Source: DATFYM01 sp035315065 (lineage in GTDB: Bacteria > Acidobacteriota > Terriglobia > UBA7540). From it: a stretch of 12,346 nt of DNA. The stretch spans positions 1 to 12,346 of the forward strand of contig DATFYM010000185.1 in NCBI GenBank assembly GCA_035315065.1. Direction: 5' to 3'. The position numbers and the translations under genes are program-made. The notes under the pieces were generated by a model. That model saw only the letters and a program-made list of their open reading frames with translations. It did no database searches and was not told the origin of the DNA. Below are positions 6,447-12,346 of the stretch, in pieces (the stretch's first letter is position 1; each line of letters begins with the position of its first letter).

Positions 6447-6817
6447 GGCTCGAACTCCTTGGCGCGCTGCTCGGCGGCTTGCAGCCGTCCCCGGATGAGG
6501 TCGATATCAGCCTTGGACGTAGCCTTGCCGTGTCTGGATTTCTTCTGGAAAACGTGCAGAACGAAGACCCTGCTCGCAAAGCGCACCGTGTAGACGGCCC
6601 GGTACGCCGCCCCTCGCGAGTCCTCGACAATTTCGAGCACACCTTCCAGCACACCGGGCGACCCGAAGCCCTTGAGTGGCTTCGCCTGATCGTGTTTTCG
6701 GCCGGTTTGAGCCAGGTAGAGGGGTAGCCGAACAGATCGGCCACTTCGTCCGGCAACTCCAGCAAATCCCTCTTGCTGCTACCCACCCAAAAACAGCGGC
6801 TTCGGTCGCTGGTCCAT
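6443..6817 (-). pseudogene. HigB-like toxin gene (Gp49/RelE superfamily) with two frameshifts
   Basis: The ATG at 6817 is preceded by GGAGG. The conceptual product, about 124 residues, is a complete HigB-type ribonuclease toxin read in three segments. MDQRPKPLF comes from the first frame; VGSSKRDLLELPDEVADLFG from the second, after one extra T in a five-base T run (plus-strand A run 6789-6793). ALYLAQTGRKHDQAKPLKGF onward comes from the third, after loss of one base near 6721-6724 (GGGG where GGGCG is expected). The third segment continues through AYRAVYTVRFA and VLHVFQKKS to the stop at 6443. The two indels restore the final frame, but the first frame stops after 12 codons, so no full toxin is made without slippage or correction of a sequencing error. 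Confidence 0.8.
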
Positions 6818-6881
6818 TCGCCTCCAGTATATACCCAAATGGGTCTACCAGCGCCGAGCTCGGAAAAGAAAAGCACTCTTC

Positions 6882-6910
6882 TTGACAAACTTGGAAATCA
6901 CCTCTATAGT
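6882..6910 (+). promoter_or_regulatory. Near-consensus sigma-70 promoter
   Basis: TTGACA (6882-6887) and TATAGT (6905-6910) are separated by exactly 17 bases, matching the consensus at 11 of 12 positions. It points right, away from the toxin-antitoxin genes, and the predicted start is near 6917. No convincing protein gene begins downstream; the first sequences reached are two hairpins (6947-6984 and 7007-7067) and then the 203-bp repeats. Confidence 0.6.
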
Positions 6911-6916
6911 ACATAA

Positions 6917-7070
6917 TGTAGGCGTTACCGCGTCGTAGGAGTGGTCCCCGCGAGCTTCCTCGGTGCTGCTGAAGCGGTCGCGGGATGGACATGGTCTTTG
7001 GCGAAGCGCCCGGGCCTCACGCTGGAACTTTTGGGAGCATCAACCTCTGGGAGCGTGAGGGTGGGCGTCT
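6917..7070 (+). ncRNA. Candidate structured small RNA or leader
   Basis: Two good stem-loops follow the strong promoter. In the first, CCCGCGAGCTTC (6947-6958) pairs with GAAGC and TCGCGGG (6971-6975 and 6978-6984), with a two-base bulge and a 12-base loop. In the second, CCTCACGCT (7015-7023) pairs perfectly with AGCGTGAGG (7052-7060), and CGCCC/GGGCG (7007-7011 and 7063-7067) extends the stem. No T-rich terminator follows, so the 3' end is unknown. A 32-codon frame (6984-7082) exists but has no ribosome binding site. No known RNA family was recognised. Confidence 0.35.
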
Positions 7071-7247
7071 AGCTTGGGAATGAGCAAGACTTGACTTGGC
7101 CAGTAGCGATGGCCAGTCGGGAGGGGTGAGGGCCAGGAACCACTGGCAAAGGGCCTTATTTGCGCGCAATTGCCGAAAATCAGTCCTATCTCGGAAGGAT
7201 TGCGAGATTCCCATGGCAATGCTTCCTTCAGTCGGCGTCGGGAAGTT

Positions 7248-7450
7248 GGCGAAATGGCAGTTACAGTTGACGGAAATGGCAGTTACAGTAAAGGAGAGAT
7301 GATTATTGATTTTACCGGACCGAACCCATCTTTTATTGATATTAAAGGACATCTTGGGTTAGGTTTTAAGGACCGAACCCATTTAGCCACCATGCTATTG
7401 AAAACAGATGGCTTAGTGCACGTGAAGCCATCATATTATTGAAAAGTATG
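7248..7450. repeat. 203-bp AT-rich direct repeat, copy 1
   Basis: Matches 7550-7752 at a constant offset of 302 bp with no net indel, roughly 80-85% identical by hand alignment. It opens with two identical 17-bp iterons, GAAATGGCAGTTACAGT, at 7251-7267 and 7273-7289 (period 22). It also holds GGACCGAACCCAT twice (7317-7329 and 7370-7382) flanking the near-complement TGGGTTAGGT (7355-7364), and a hairpin GATGGCTT/AAGCCATC near its end. It is far more AT-rich than its neighbours. The iteron pair resembles the paired repeats near 90-125, so this may be a solo transposon end or a short non-autonomous element. Confidence 0.75.
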
Positions 7451-7549
7451 GGTTTAATCAGGCTGGGCAAGACGGCGGACCGCACAAGGGATAGGAAAGG
7501 AGCGCGTCAGGACTTGGCTAGATCGAATAGGGGCGATTGCGAGGTAAGC

Positions 7550-7752
7550 GGCAAAATGGCAGTTACACTTGGCGGAAATGGCAGTTACAGTAGGAAAAGA
7601 ATGATCATCGATTTTACTGGACCGAACCCATTTTTTATTGATACTAAAGGAGATCTTGGGTTAGGTTTTCAGGTCCGAACCCATTAAGCCACCATCTTGC
7701 TGAAAAAAGATGACTTAACGCACGGAAAGCCACCAGGTGATTGAAAAATATG
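7550..7752. repeat. 203-bp AT-rich direct repeat, copy 2
   Basis: Second copy of the 7248-7450 unit. The iterons are at 7553-7569 (first and sixteenth bases changed) and 7575-7591, again with a 22-bp period. The GGACCGAACCCA word and its near-complement TGGGTTAGGT are kept, but the second GGACCGAACCCA has become GGTCCGAACCCA and the terminal hairpin of copy 1 is degraded. The flanking bases are not repeated, so the unit edges are about as given. A short open frame across each copy is not maintained: copy 2 has TAA where copy 1 has TTA, and most differences would change amino acids. Confidence 0.75.
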
Positions 7753-7969
7753 CTAGTTATCGGTTATCAGTTATCAGTTCTCAGTAAAGACGGCATCGGG
7801 GTACGATCGACCTGAATGTAGATACGCGATGGCAAGGCGCCAACCCGCGCCCCAGCCGCGAACACGCGGAGTGGCTCAGTATAGCCGGCGAGCAAATGAG
7901 CCATGCGCGCGCACCTCGAAATCTGGTAACCTGTGAAGCCAGGATCGAGTTCCGAGGGAGGTAACAAAA
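7753..7969. other. Leader region before the coiled-coil gene
   Basis: Contains imperfect tandem TTATCAG words (7764-7786: TTATCAG, TTATCAG, TTCTCAG) directly after repeat copy 2, then GC-rich sequence with no gene on either strand. No strong promoter is evident. A very good ribosome binding site, GGGAGGT (7956-7962), stands seven bases before the ATG at 7970. Confidence 0.45.
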
Positions 7970-8998
7970 ATGGCTAAAGCCACCAAGGTAGCGGCGCGTC
8001 CCAAGCGGTCGAAGGCAGAAGTCGAACGGGAGTTTGAGGAGATTCGCGAGGACGTCGCGGCAGCGCGAGAGGCCTCCAGCACCAAGGCACAGGAGCAACA
8101 GAAGCTGCGCGAGACGGAGGTCCGCCAGGCAGTCGAGGGGCTTTCGGTGGAAGGGGTCGTCGAGAAGATTTCCGGACTCGGTCTCGAAGTTTCGAAGTCG
8201 CTCTCCGGTCTCTCCGACAAGCTGGTGCAGGAAGTGAACCGGCTGGCAGCGGTCCGAGAGGCCGTGACATTGGAGCAAGAAGAGATCGAGCGGCTCCACA
8301 AGATCGACGTGGCGGCGACGGCTCTCGACCAGCTCGTCCAGGATCACACGCGGCAGCGGGAGCAACTCGAAGCCGAGATCGCCGCCCAGCGCGCGGCGTG
8401 GGCTGAGGAAGTGCGCCAGACCGAGCGCGACCGCAAGGAGCAGGAAGAGGCCCTCAAGAAGCAGCGGCAACGCGAGATCGACGAGTATGAATACAAGAAG
8501 ACGCTGGAGCGCAAGAAGGCGCAGGACAAGTACGAAGAAGAAGTGAAGGTCCTGGAAAACCAGAACAAGGCCAAGCAGGAAGCGATGGAGAAGAGCTGGC
8601 GCGAGCGTGAGGCGGCGCTGAAAGAGCGGGAAGACGATTTGCTACGCTTGCGGAAGGAAGCGGAGGAGTTTCCGGCGCGGCTTCGCCAGGAGTCAGAGCG
8701 CGCCGCCGCCGAGGCCACCCGCGCTGCCGAGCAGAAGCTGGAGCAGCAAATCGCCTTCCTCAAGAAGGATAGTGAGGCTGAGAAGCGCGTGGCCGAGCTT
8801 CGCACCAAGACGTTGGAAGAAGCTCTGGCGCGGCAATCGTCCCAGATCGAGAGCCTACAGAAGCAACTCGACGAAGCCAAACGCCAGGTGCAAGAGATCG
8901 CCCTTAAGGCTATTGAAGGCGCCTCGGGTGCCCGAGCCCTTACCCACATCAACGAGATCGCCATGGAACAGGCCAAGCACCGCGCGCCGCAAGGGTAA
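7970..8998 (+). CDS. Long coiled-coil protein of unknown function
   Basis: A 342-residue, highly charged protein almost wholly predicted to be coiled coil. A Lys/Ala-rich start (AKATKVAARPKRSK) is followed by heptad-rich Glu/Arg/Lys/Gln sequence from about residue 15 to 320. A less charged interruption (about 57-85, with VEKISGLGLEVSKSLSGLSD) may form a hinge. There is no signal peptide, membrane segment or enzymatic motif. The C-terminus (ASGARALTHINEIAMEQAK) is more conserved-looking. The excellent Shine-Dalgarno site and consistent codon use show it is a real gene. A structural or scaffolding role is possible, but coiled coils give little functional information. Confidence 0.85.
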   Translation: MAKATKVAARPKRSKAEVEREFEEIREDVAAAREASSTKAQEQQKLRETEVRQAVEGLSVEGVVEKISGLGLEVSKSLSGLSDKLVQEVNRLAAVREAVTLEQEEIERLHKIDVAATALDQLVQDHTRQREQLEAEIAAQRAAWAEEVRQTERDRKEQEEALKKQRQREIDEYEYKKTLERKKAQDKYEEEVKVLENQNKAKQEAMEKSWREREAALKEREDDLLRLRKEAEEFPARLRQESERAAAEATRAAEQKLEQQIAFLKKDSEAEKRVAELRTKTLEEALARQSSQIESLQKQLDEAKRQVQEIALKAIEGASGARALTHINEIAMEQAKHRAPQG

Positions 8999-9006
8999 AG
9001 AGTGAA

Positions 9007-9120
9007 ATTGCCGATTGCCGATTGCCGATCGACGATTGGAAGAAGCTGTCAGTCGTCAGTTGTCAGTCGCAGCAGCCAGACTCCGAATGAGCGGCAACTG
9101 ACTACTGACGAACTGACGCC
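9007..9120. repeat. Intergenic tandem and inverted repeats after the coiled-coil gene
   Basis: ATTGCCG is repeated three times in tandem at 9007-9027. It is followed by imperfect inverted arms built from GTCAGT words: 9047-9070 (TGTCAGTCGTCAGTTGTCAG...) and 9095-9120 (CAACTGACTACTGACGAACT...), around a 24-base loop. It could fold into a long hairpin in RNA from either strand and may end the coiled-coil transcript, although no T tract is present. Similar words recur in the palindrome at 10351-10481. Confidence 0.65.
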
Positions 9121-9151
9121 TCTTTTTCCGCAGATACCTTAGGGCGCGATG

Positions 9152-9160
9152 TGTTATACT
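9152..9160 (+). promoter_or_regulatory. Extended -10 promoter element before the desaturase
   Basis: TGTTATACT (9152-9160) is an extended -10 box (TG-N-TATACT). No good -35 box lies upstream, which is tolerated by extended -10 promoters. It would give a leader of about 170 bases before the desaturase ATG. A near-identical TGCTATACT precedes the protease gene at 10508-10516. Confidence 0.4.
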
Positions 9161-9235
9161 AACTGAAGAGTTTTCATTCTCTGCCGCACGGACCTGCTGC
9201 CAACCAGAGTTTGAGACTAAAGTTTGAGAACGGAT

Positions 9236-9292
9236 AGGCAGGGTCGAACACCTGGAACGCCTGCCTCGTAAGGATCGGTCACGAGAACGAGG
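9236..9292 (+). promoter_or_regulatory. Overlapping hairpins in the desaturase 5' leader
   Basis: AGGCAGG (9236-9242) can pair with CCTGCCT (9260-9266), and CCTCGT (9264-9269) can pair with ACGAGG (9287-9292). The two stems share bases 9264-9266, so they cannot both form fully. Mutually exclusive stems in a 170-base leader can indicate regulation, but both are short and may be chance. Confidence 0.25.
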
Positions 9293-9333
9293 TTTCGACG
9301 TTGGGTGGGTCCGCCGAGAGGAGTGCGAGAGCG

Positions 9334-10368
9334 ATGAATCGTGATTCAGTTATGAACCAAGGTGAGCACCGGGCCAGCCCTCTGGCCTGGAAGGAGGTGG
9401 TGGCAAAGTACGCGCGACCCTCGTTGCGCCGTAGCGTCTGGCAACTCGTCAACACCCTGGTTCCGTATGCGGCGCTCTGGTATCTGATGTACCGCAGCTT
9501 GGCGGTGTCCTATTGGATCGTCCTGCCCCTGGCGATCCTGGCCGGCGGCTTTCTGGTGCGAGTGTTCATCATCCACCATGACTGTGGCCACGGTGCGTTT
9601 TTCAAATCCCAGAGAGCCAACGACACTTGGGGGTTCATCACCGGCGTACTGGTCTCCACGCCCTACCATCTCTGGCGCTGGAAACATGCCGTCCACCACG
9701 CGGGCGCAGCCGACTTGGATCGTCGCGACTTGGGCGCGGTGTGGACGTTAACGGTGCAGGAATACCTGGAGGCGACCCGCTGGAAGCGCCTTGCCTATCG
9801 CCTGGCGCGCAACCCCTTCGTGCTCTTCGTGCTGGCCCCGCCCATCTTGTTTCTGCTCCTGCATCGGTTTTCCGAGCCCCGGGCAAGCAAGCGCGACCGG
9901 CATTCGGTGTATTGGACGAACCTGGCCATGCTCGGCGTGGCGGCCGCGATGACCTGGATGATCGGCTTCAAGGCTTACGTGCTGATTCAACTACCCGTGA
10001 TGATGATATCCAGTTCCGCCGGAGTCTGGCTGTTCTACGTTCAGCATCAGTTCGAAGGAGTCTACTGGGAGCGCCACGACGAATGGGATTACACCGCCGC
10101 CGGGCTCCAGGGCAGTTCATTCTACAAGCTGCCGAAGATCCTGCAGTGGTTTTCCGGCAATATCGGCTTCCACCATGTCCACCATCTGAGCCCGCGCATT
10201 CCCAATTACAACCTGGAGAAGTGCCACCAGGCGGATCCGATGTTTCAGCGCGTGAAGCCCCTCACCCTGCTTTCCAGCTTAAAGTCCTGCTCCTTCCGTC
10301 TCTGGGACGAGCCCCGCCACCAGTTGGTAGGCTACGACTTCCTCAGGAAGTCGAGAGTTGAAAGTTGA
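9334..10368 (+). CDS. Membrane fatty acid desaturase (acyl-lipid type)
   Basis: A 344-residue di-iron membrane desaturase that introduces a double bond into acyl chains of membrane lipids, adjusting fluidity; the position of the double bond cannot be read from sequence. The three histidine boxes are complete: HDCGH (82-86), HAVHH (118-122) and HHVHH (280-284). Hydrophobic membrane segments lie at about 42-80, 160-177 and 193-235, as expected for the fold. ATG 9334 is preferred; an AGGAG lies about 12 bases upstream, and a TTG at 9301 is the upstream alternative. The last residues (KSRVES) and the TGA are encoded by the left arm of an intergenic palindrome, so the C-terminus was probably rewritten by repeat insertion. 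The gene stands alone, with its own promoter. Confidence 0.92.
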   Translation: MNRDSVMNQGEHRASPLAWKEVVAKYARPSLRRSVWQLVNTLVPYAALWYLMYRSLAVSYWIVLPLAILAGGFLVRVFIIHHDCGHGAFFKSQRANDTWGFITGVLVSTPYHLWRWKHAVHHAGAADLDRRDLGAVWTLTVQEYLEATRWKRLAYRLARNPFVLFVLAPPILFLLLHRFSEPRASKRDRHSVYWTNLAMLGVAAAMTWMIGFKAYVLIQLPVMMISSSAGVWLFYVQHQFEGVYWERHDEWDYTAAGLQGSSFYKLPKILQWFSGNIGFHHVHHLSPRIPNYNLEKCHQADPMFQRVKPLTLLSSLKSCSFRLWDEPRHQLVGYDFLRKSRVES

Positions 10369-10481
10369 AAGTCGAAAGTCCATCACGTCCGTTGTCCGTA
10401 GTCAGTCGTCCGTTGCTCCGTGCCGCGGACAACTGACTACGGACGATTCGTGGCTTTCGACTTTCAACTTTCGACTCTCGA
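10351..10481. repeat. Nested long inverted repeat (131-bp palindromic element)
   Basis: The outer arms 10351-10379 and 10453-10481 are complementary at 27 of 29 positions (GAAAGTTGAAAGTCGAAAG-type sequence). The inner arms 10394-10412 and 10426-10444 are complementary at 18 of 19 (GTCCGTAGTCAG-type) around a 13-base loop. The element lies between the desaturase and the protease, and its left arm contains the desaturase stop codon (10366-10368). It resembles dispersed palindromic repeats common between genes in acidobacterial genomes and may act as an mRNA stabiliser or transcription barrier. Confidence 0.85.
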
Positions 10482-10507
10482 CCGTTGTTCGCCCACCCCG
10501 GCCGTCG

Positions 10508-10516
10508 TGCTATACT
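10508..10516 (+). promoter_or_regulatory. Extended -10 promoter element of the protease gene
   Basis: TGCTATACT (10508-10516), an extended -10 box, lies 29 bases before the ATG at 10546, with AGGAG (10530-10534) as ribosome binding site. A clear -35 box is not visible. It directly follows the palindromic element, so the protease probably has its own promoter. Confidence 0.45.
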
Positions 10517-10545
10517 GTAGGCTTGGGTCAGGAGTAACGACAAAG

Positions 10546-12210
10546 ATGAAGCCATCACGAAGACTGGTCTGGTTTATCGTATCGACGGTGTTGTTGTGCG
10601 CCCTTCTGGGCGGTGTTTACGGGCACCGCGTGGAGGCGACCACCACCGAGGCGGACGACTCCGACGTGAAAGCAAGCTTCGACGCGTTCACGCGGGCGTT
10701 CGACGCGGTGCAGCAGAACTATGCCGAGCGGGTTGATCCGGACAAGGCCATCTTCGGGCCGGACGGCACCACGACCCTGGGCGCCATTCCGGGCATGCTC
10801 CGCACGCTCGATCCTCACTCCAATTTCTTCGACACCGCGGCCTTCACGCGGATGAAAGACGAACAGGAAGGCAAATACTATGGCGTAGGGATGAGAATCC
10901 AGACCTACCCCGGCAAGATGGGGAAGCTGACCACCGTGGTCATCGAGCCCATGGCCGGATCGCCTGCCATCCGCGCCGGGCTGCGCCCCGGTGACGTGGT
11001 GGTGAAAGTGGATGGCAAGCCTACGGAGGGATTGGACGGCGAAAAAGTGGCTGCCATGCTGAAGGGTCCCAAAGGTACGGTGGTGAAGGTGACGGTGACG
11101 CGCGAAGGGTCGGCCGAGCCACTCGACTTCGTCATCACCCGCGACGAGATCTCGGGACTCAGCATCGGCGGCGCCTTTATGATCCGGCCGGGGGTCGGTT
11201 ACATCCGCCTCAACAAGTTCAATGAGACCACCAGCGATGAACTCTCCGATGCGCTGAAGAAACTGGGTACCCGGAACCTCAAGGGCCTCATCCTCGACCT
11301 GCGCGGCAATCCCGGCGGGCTGCTGAACGAGGCAGTGGGGGTCTCTGACCACTTCCTGGAAAAGAACCAACTAATCGTCTATCATTATGGCCGCAACAAC
11401 CCGGAGAAACGCTACTACGCGCAGCACGGCGACCATGGTAACGAATACCCGATGGTGGTGCTGATCGATCACAGTACCGCCAGCGCGGCCGAGATCGTGA
11501 CCGGCGCGCTGCAGGACCACGATCGCGCCTTGGTGATGGGGGAGCCCAGCTTTGGTAAGGGTCTGGTGCAGACCGTTTACCAACTGAGCGAGCGCACCGG
11601 CTTGGCGCTGACCACCGCCCACTACTACACTCCGAGCGGCCGGCTGATCCAGCGCAACTACGAAAACGTCTCGCTCTACGACTACTACTACGGCAGCGAG
11701 AACACTCCCCCGCCGCACACCGACGTCCGCCTCACCGACGGCGGGCGCGAGGTTTACGGCGGCGGCGGCATCACGCCCGACGTCCGCGTGGACGAAGCCA
11801 AGCCCAACTCCATCCAGAGCAAGCTGCTGGGGAGCTACTGCCCGGACTTCTTGCAGTGCGGCGCCTTCTTCGAGTACGGCAAGTCGTACCTCGGCGTTCA
11901 CAAGACGATCCCTCGCGACTTCGTCCCCGGCGACGACGTGGTCAAGGACTTCCAGCAGTTCCTCTCCAAGCACGACGTGCCACTCACCGATACCGAGGTG
12001 AGCCAAAACTCGCAGTTCATCAAGGATCACATCGAGGACGTGCTGGTCGGCATGATCTACGGCGACGACGAAGCGCGCCAGATGGAGTTCGGCGTGGACC
12101 AGGACCCGCTGGTGCGGAAAGCCTTGGATAGCCTGCCCAAGGCTCAGGAATTGCTCGCCCACGTCAAGAGGTATATCGCCAGCGGCGTCGGGGCCGCACA
12201 GCCACACTAG
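10546..12210 (+). CDS. S41-family C-terminal processing protease (CtpA-like)
   Basis: A 554-residue exported serine protease that trims or degrades periplasmic proteins from their C-termini. An N-terminal hydrophobic segment (about 7-25) acts as signal or membrane anchor. A helical region contains RTLDPHSNFFD (86-96). A PDZ domain (about 108-197, with GVGMRIQ and AGLRPGDVVVKVDGKP) selects substrates. The catalytic S41 domain carries LILDLRGNPGG, the nucleophile in STASAAE (Ser313) and the general base in FGKGLVQ (Lys338, Gln342). The 25-residue Ser-Lys spacing equals that of E. coli Prc and plant CtpA. A C-terminal extension of about 150 residues includes Tyr/Gly-rich (YDYYYGSE) and helical parts. 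ATG 10546 fits the ribosome binding site and the signal sequence. Confidence 0.93.
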   Translation: MKPSRRLVWFIVSTVLLCALLGGVYGHRVEATTTEADDSDVKASFDAFTRAFDAVQQNYAERVDPDKAIFGPDGTTTLGAIPGMLRTLDPHSNFFDTAAFTRMKDEQEGKYYGVGMRIQTYPGKMGKLTTVVIEPMAGSPAIRAGLRPGDVVVKVDGKPTEGLDGEKVAAMLKGPKGTVVKVTVTREGSAEPLDFVITRDEISGLSIGGAFMIRPGVGYIRLNKFNETTSDELSDALKKLGTRNLKGLILDLRGNPGGLLNEAVGVSDHFLEKNQLIVYHYGRNNPEKRYYAQHGDHGNEYPMVVLIDHSTASAAEIVTGALQDHDRALVMGEPSFGKGLVQTVYQLSERTGLALTTAHYYTPSGRLIQRNYENVSLYDYYYGSENTPPPHTDVRLTDGGREVYGGGGITPDVRVDEAKPNSIQSKLLGSYCPDFLQCGAFFEYGKSYLGVHKTIPRDFVPGDDVVKDFQQFLSKHDVPLTDTEVSQNSQFIKDHIEDVLVGMIYGDDEARQMEFGVDQDPLVRKALDSLPKAQELLAHVKRYIASGVGAAQPH

Positions 12211-12222
12211 TATATCGTTTCA

Positions 12223-12346
12223 TTAAACTGTAACCGTATTACTGGTGGTTAATGCGTCAAACTTTTTCCAGCGGTGAACTACCGGCTGGGCGTTGATTTC
12301 GGCGACGCCTAGCAGAATGCGCTGTCGGAGCTCGTCCCAGGACTGA
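12223..12346 (-). CDS. IS630-type transposase, C-terminal fragment running off the window
   Basis: The minus strand is open from the window edge to a TAA at 12223-12225. It encodes 40 residues ending with SWDELRQRILLGVAEINAQP, then VVHRWKKFD and a short tail. The ExxxRI(x)xxxxxINxxPxxxxWK pattern is typical of the C-terminus of IS630-family transposases (DDE enzymes that insert at TA). The N-terminal and catalytic parts lie beyond the right edge. The stop is only 13 bases from the protease stop, so the element end must lie within about 12211-12222. Its terminal inverted repeat cannot be confirmed from one end. Confidence 0.65.
   Translation of the reverse strand, partial: QSWDELRQRILLGVAEINAQPVVHRWKKFDALTTSNTVTV

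Noticed and set aside
6984..7082. 32-codon frame starting MDMVFGEAPG
   Set aside because: Lies within the two hairpins, has no Shine-Dalgarno site and no recognisable product.
7251..7591. CRISPR-like short repeats
   Set aside because: Only two 17-bp repeats per cluster with 5-bp spacing, and no spacer-sized gaps or cas genes.
7170..7687. Short frames across each 203-bp repeat (MAVTVDGNGSYS-like and MAVTLGGNGSYS-like)
   Set aside because: Copy differences are mostly amino-acid changing, copy 2 acquires a TAA where copy 1 reads on, and no ribosome binding site fits; treated as noncoding repeat.
7781..8976. Long minus-strand frames opposite the coiled-coil gene
   Set aside because: Leu/Ser/Arg-rich complements of Glu/Lys/Arg/Gln codons, with no start signals; typical antisense artefacts of coiled-coil genes.
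9627..10361. 244-codon plus-strand frame overlapping the desaturase
   Set aside because: Arg/Pro/Gly-rich out-of-frame shadow; the desaturase frame contains all three histidine boxes.
11371..12207. 278-codon minus-strand frame antisense to the protease
   Set aside because: Shadow frame caused by high GC at third codon positions; Val/Ala/Leu-rich with no motif, while the plus strand encodes catalytic S41 motifs.

Overview
This is a 12.3 kb stretch of fairly GC-rich bacterial DNA. The secreted S41 protease, the acyl-lipid desaturase, the PEGA-domain protein and the intergenic palindromes built from GTCAGT- and GAAAGTTGAAAGTCGAAAG-type words suggest a soil bacterium of the Acidobacteriota (Terriglobia-like). 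That assignment rests on familiarity and was not searched. The left 8 kb is accessory DNA with antitoxins, insertion-sequence traces, pseudogenes and a defence-like operon. The right 4 kb looks like ordinary chromosome and ends at an IS630-type transposase.

Layout. 1-130: probable end of an insertion sequence, abutting the last codons of a BrnT-type toxin. 156-443 (+): intact brnA antitoxin. 476-2093 (-): a run of small genes in decay. Read in the direction of transcription these are a secreted-protein pseudogene with two in-frame stops (2093-1755), a secreted protein with an in-frame TAG and 17 further protein-like codons (1739-1227), an 83-residue hypothetical (1162-911), and a PEGA-domain protein that has lost its N-terminal half (889-476). 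2282-5512 (+): three closely spaced genes encoding an OLD/RecF-like AAA ATPase, a small acidic-motif protein that looks like a divergent Toprim/DUF4276-type effector, and a Schlafen AlbA_2-domain protein. 5690-6817 (-): an XRE antitoxin with no toxin, then a HigA-like antitoxin overlapping a HigB-like toxin broken by two compensating one-base indels. 6818-7969: 1.15 kb without a convincing protein gene. It holds a near-consensus promoter, two strong hairpins (a candidate small RNA) and two copies of a 203-bp AT-rich repeat, each starting with a pair of 17-bp iterons. 7970-8998 (+): a long coiled-coil protein. 9334-10368 (+): fatty acid desaturase. 10546-12210 (+): S41 C-terminal processing protease. 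12223-12346 (-): 3' end of an IS630-type transposase that runs off the window.

How the parts fit. The best candidate for an undescribed system is the 2282-5512 operon. An ATPase followed by a small Toprim-like protein resembles the sensor-plus-effector design of RloAB, PARIS and related defence systems, and here it is extended by a Schlafen-family protein. Its neighbours (orphan antitoxins, transposon ends, pseudogenes) are typical of a defence island. All three antitoxins in the window are intact in sequence, while their toxins are broken, truncated or absent. Function is inferred from motifs only; no database search was possible.
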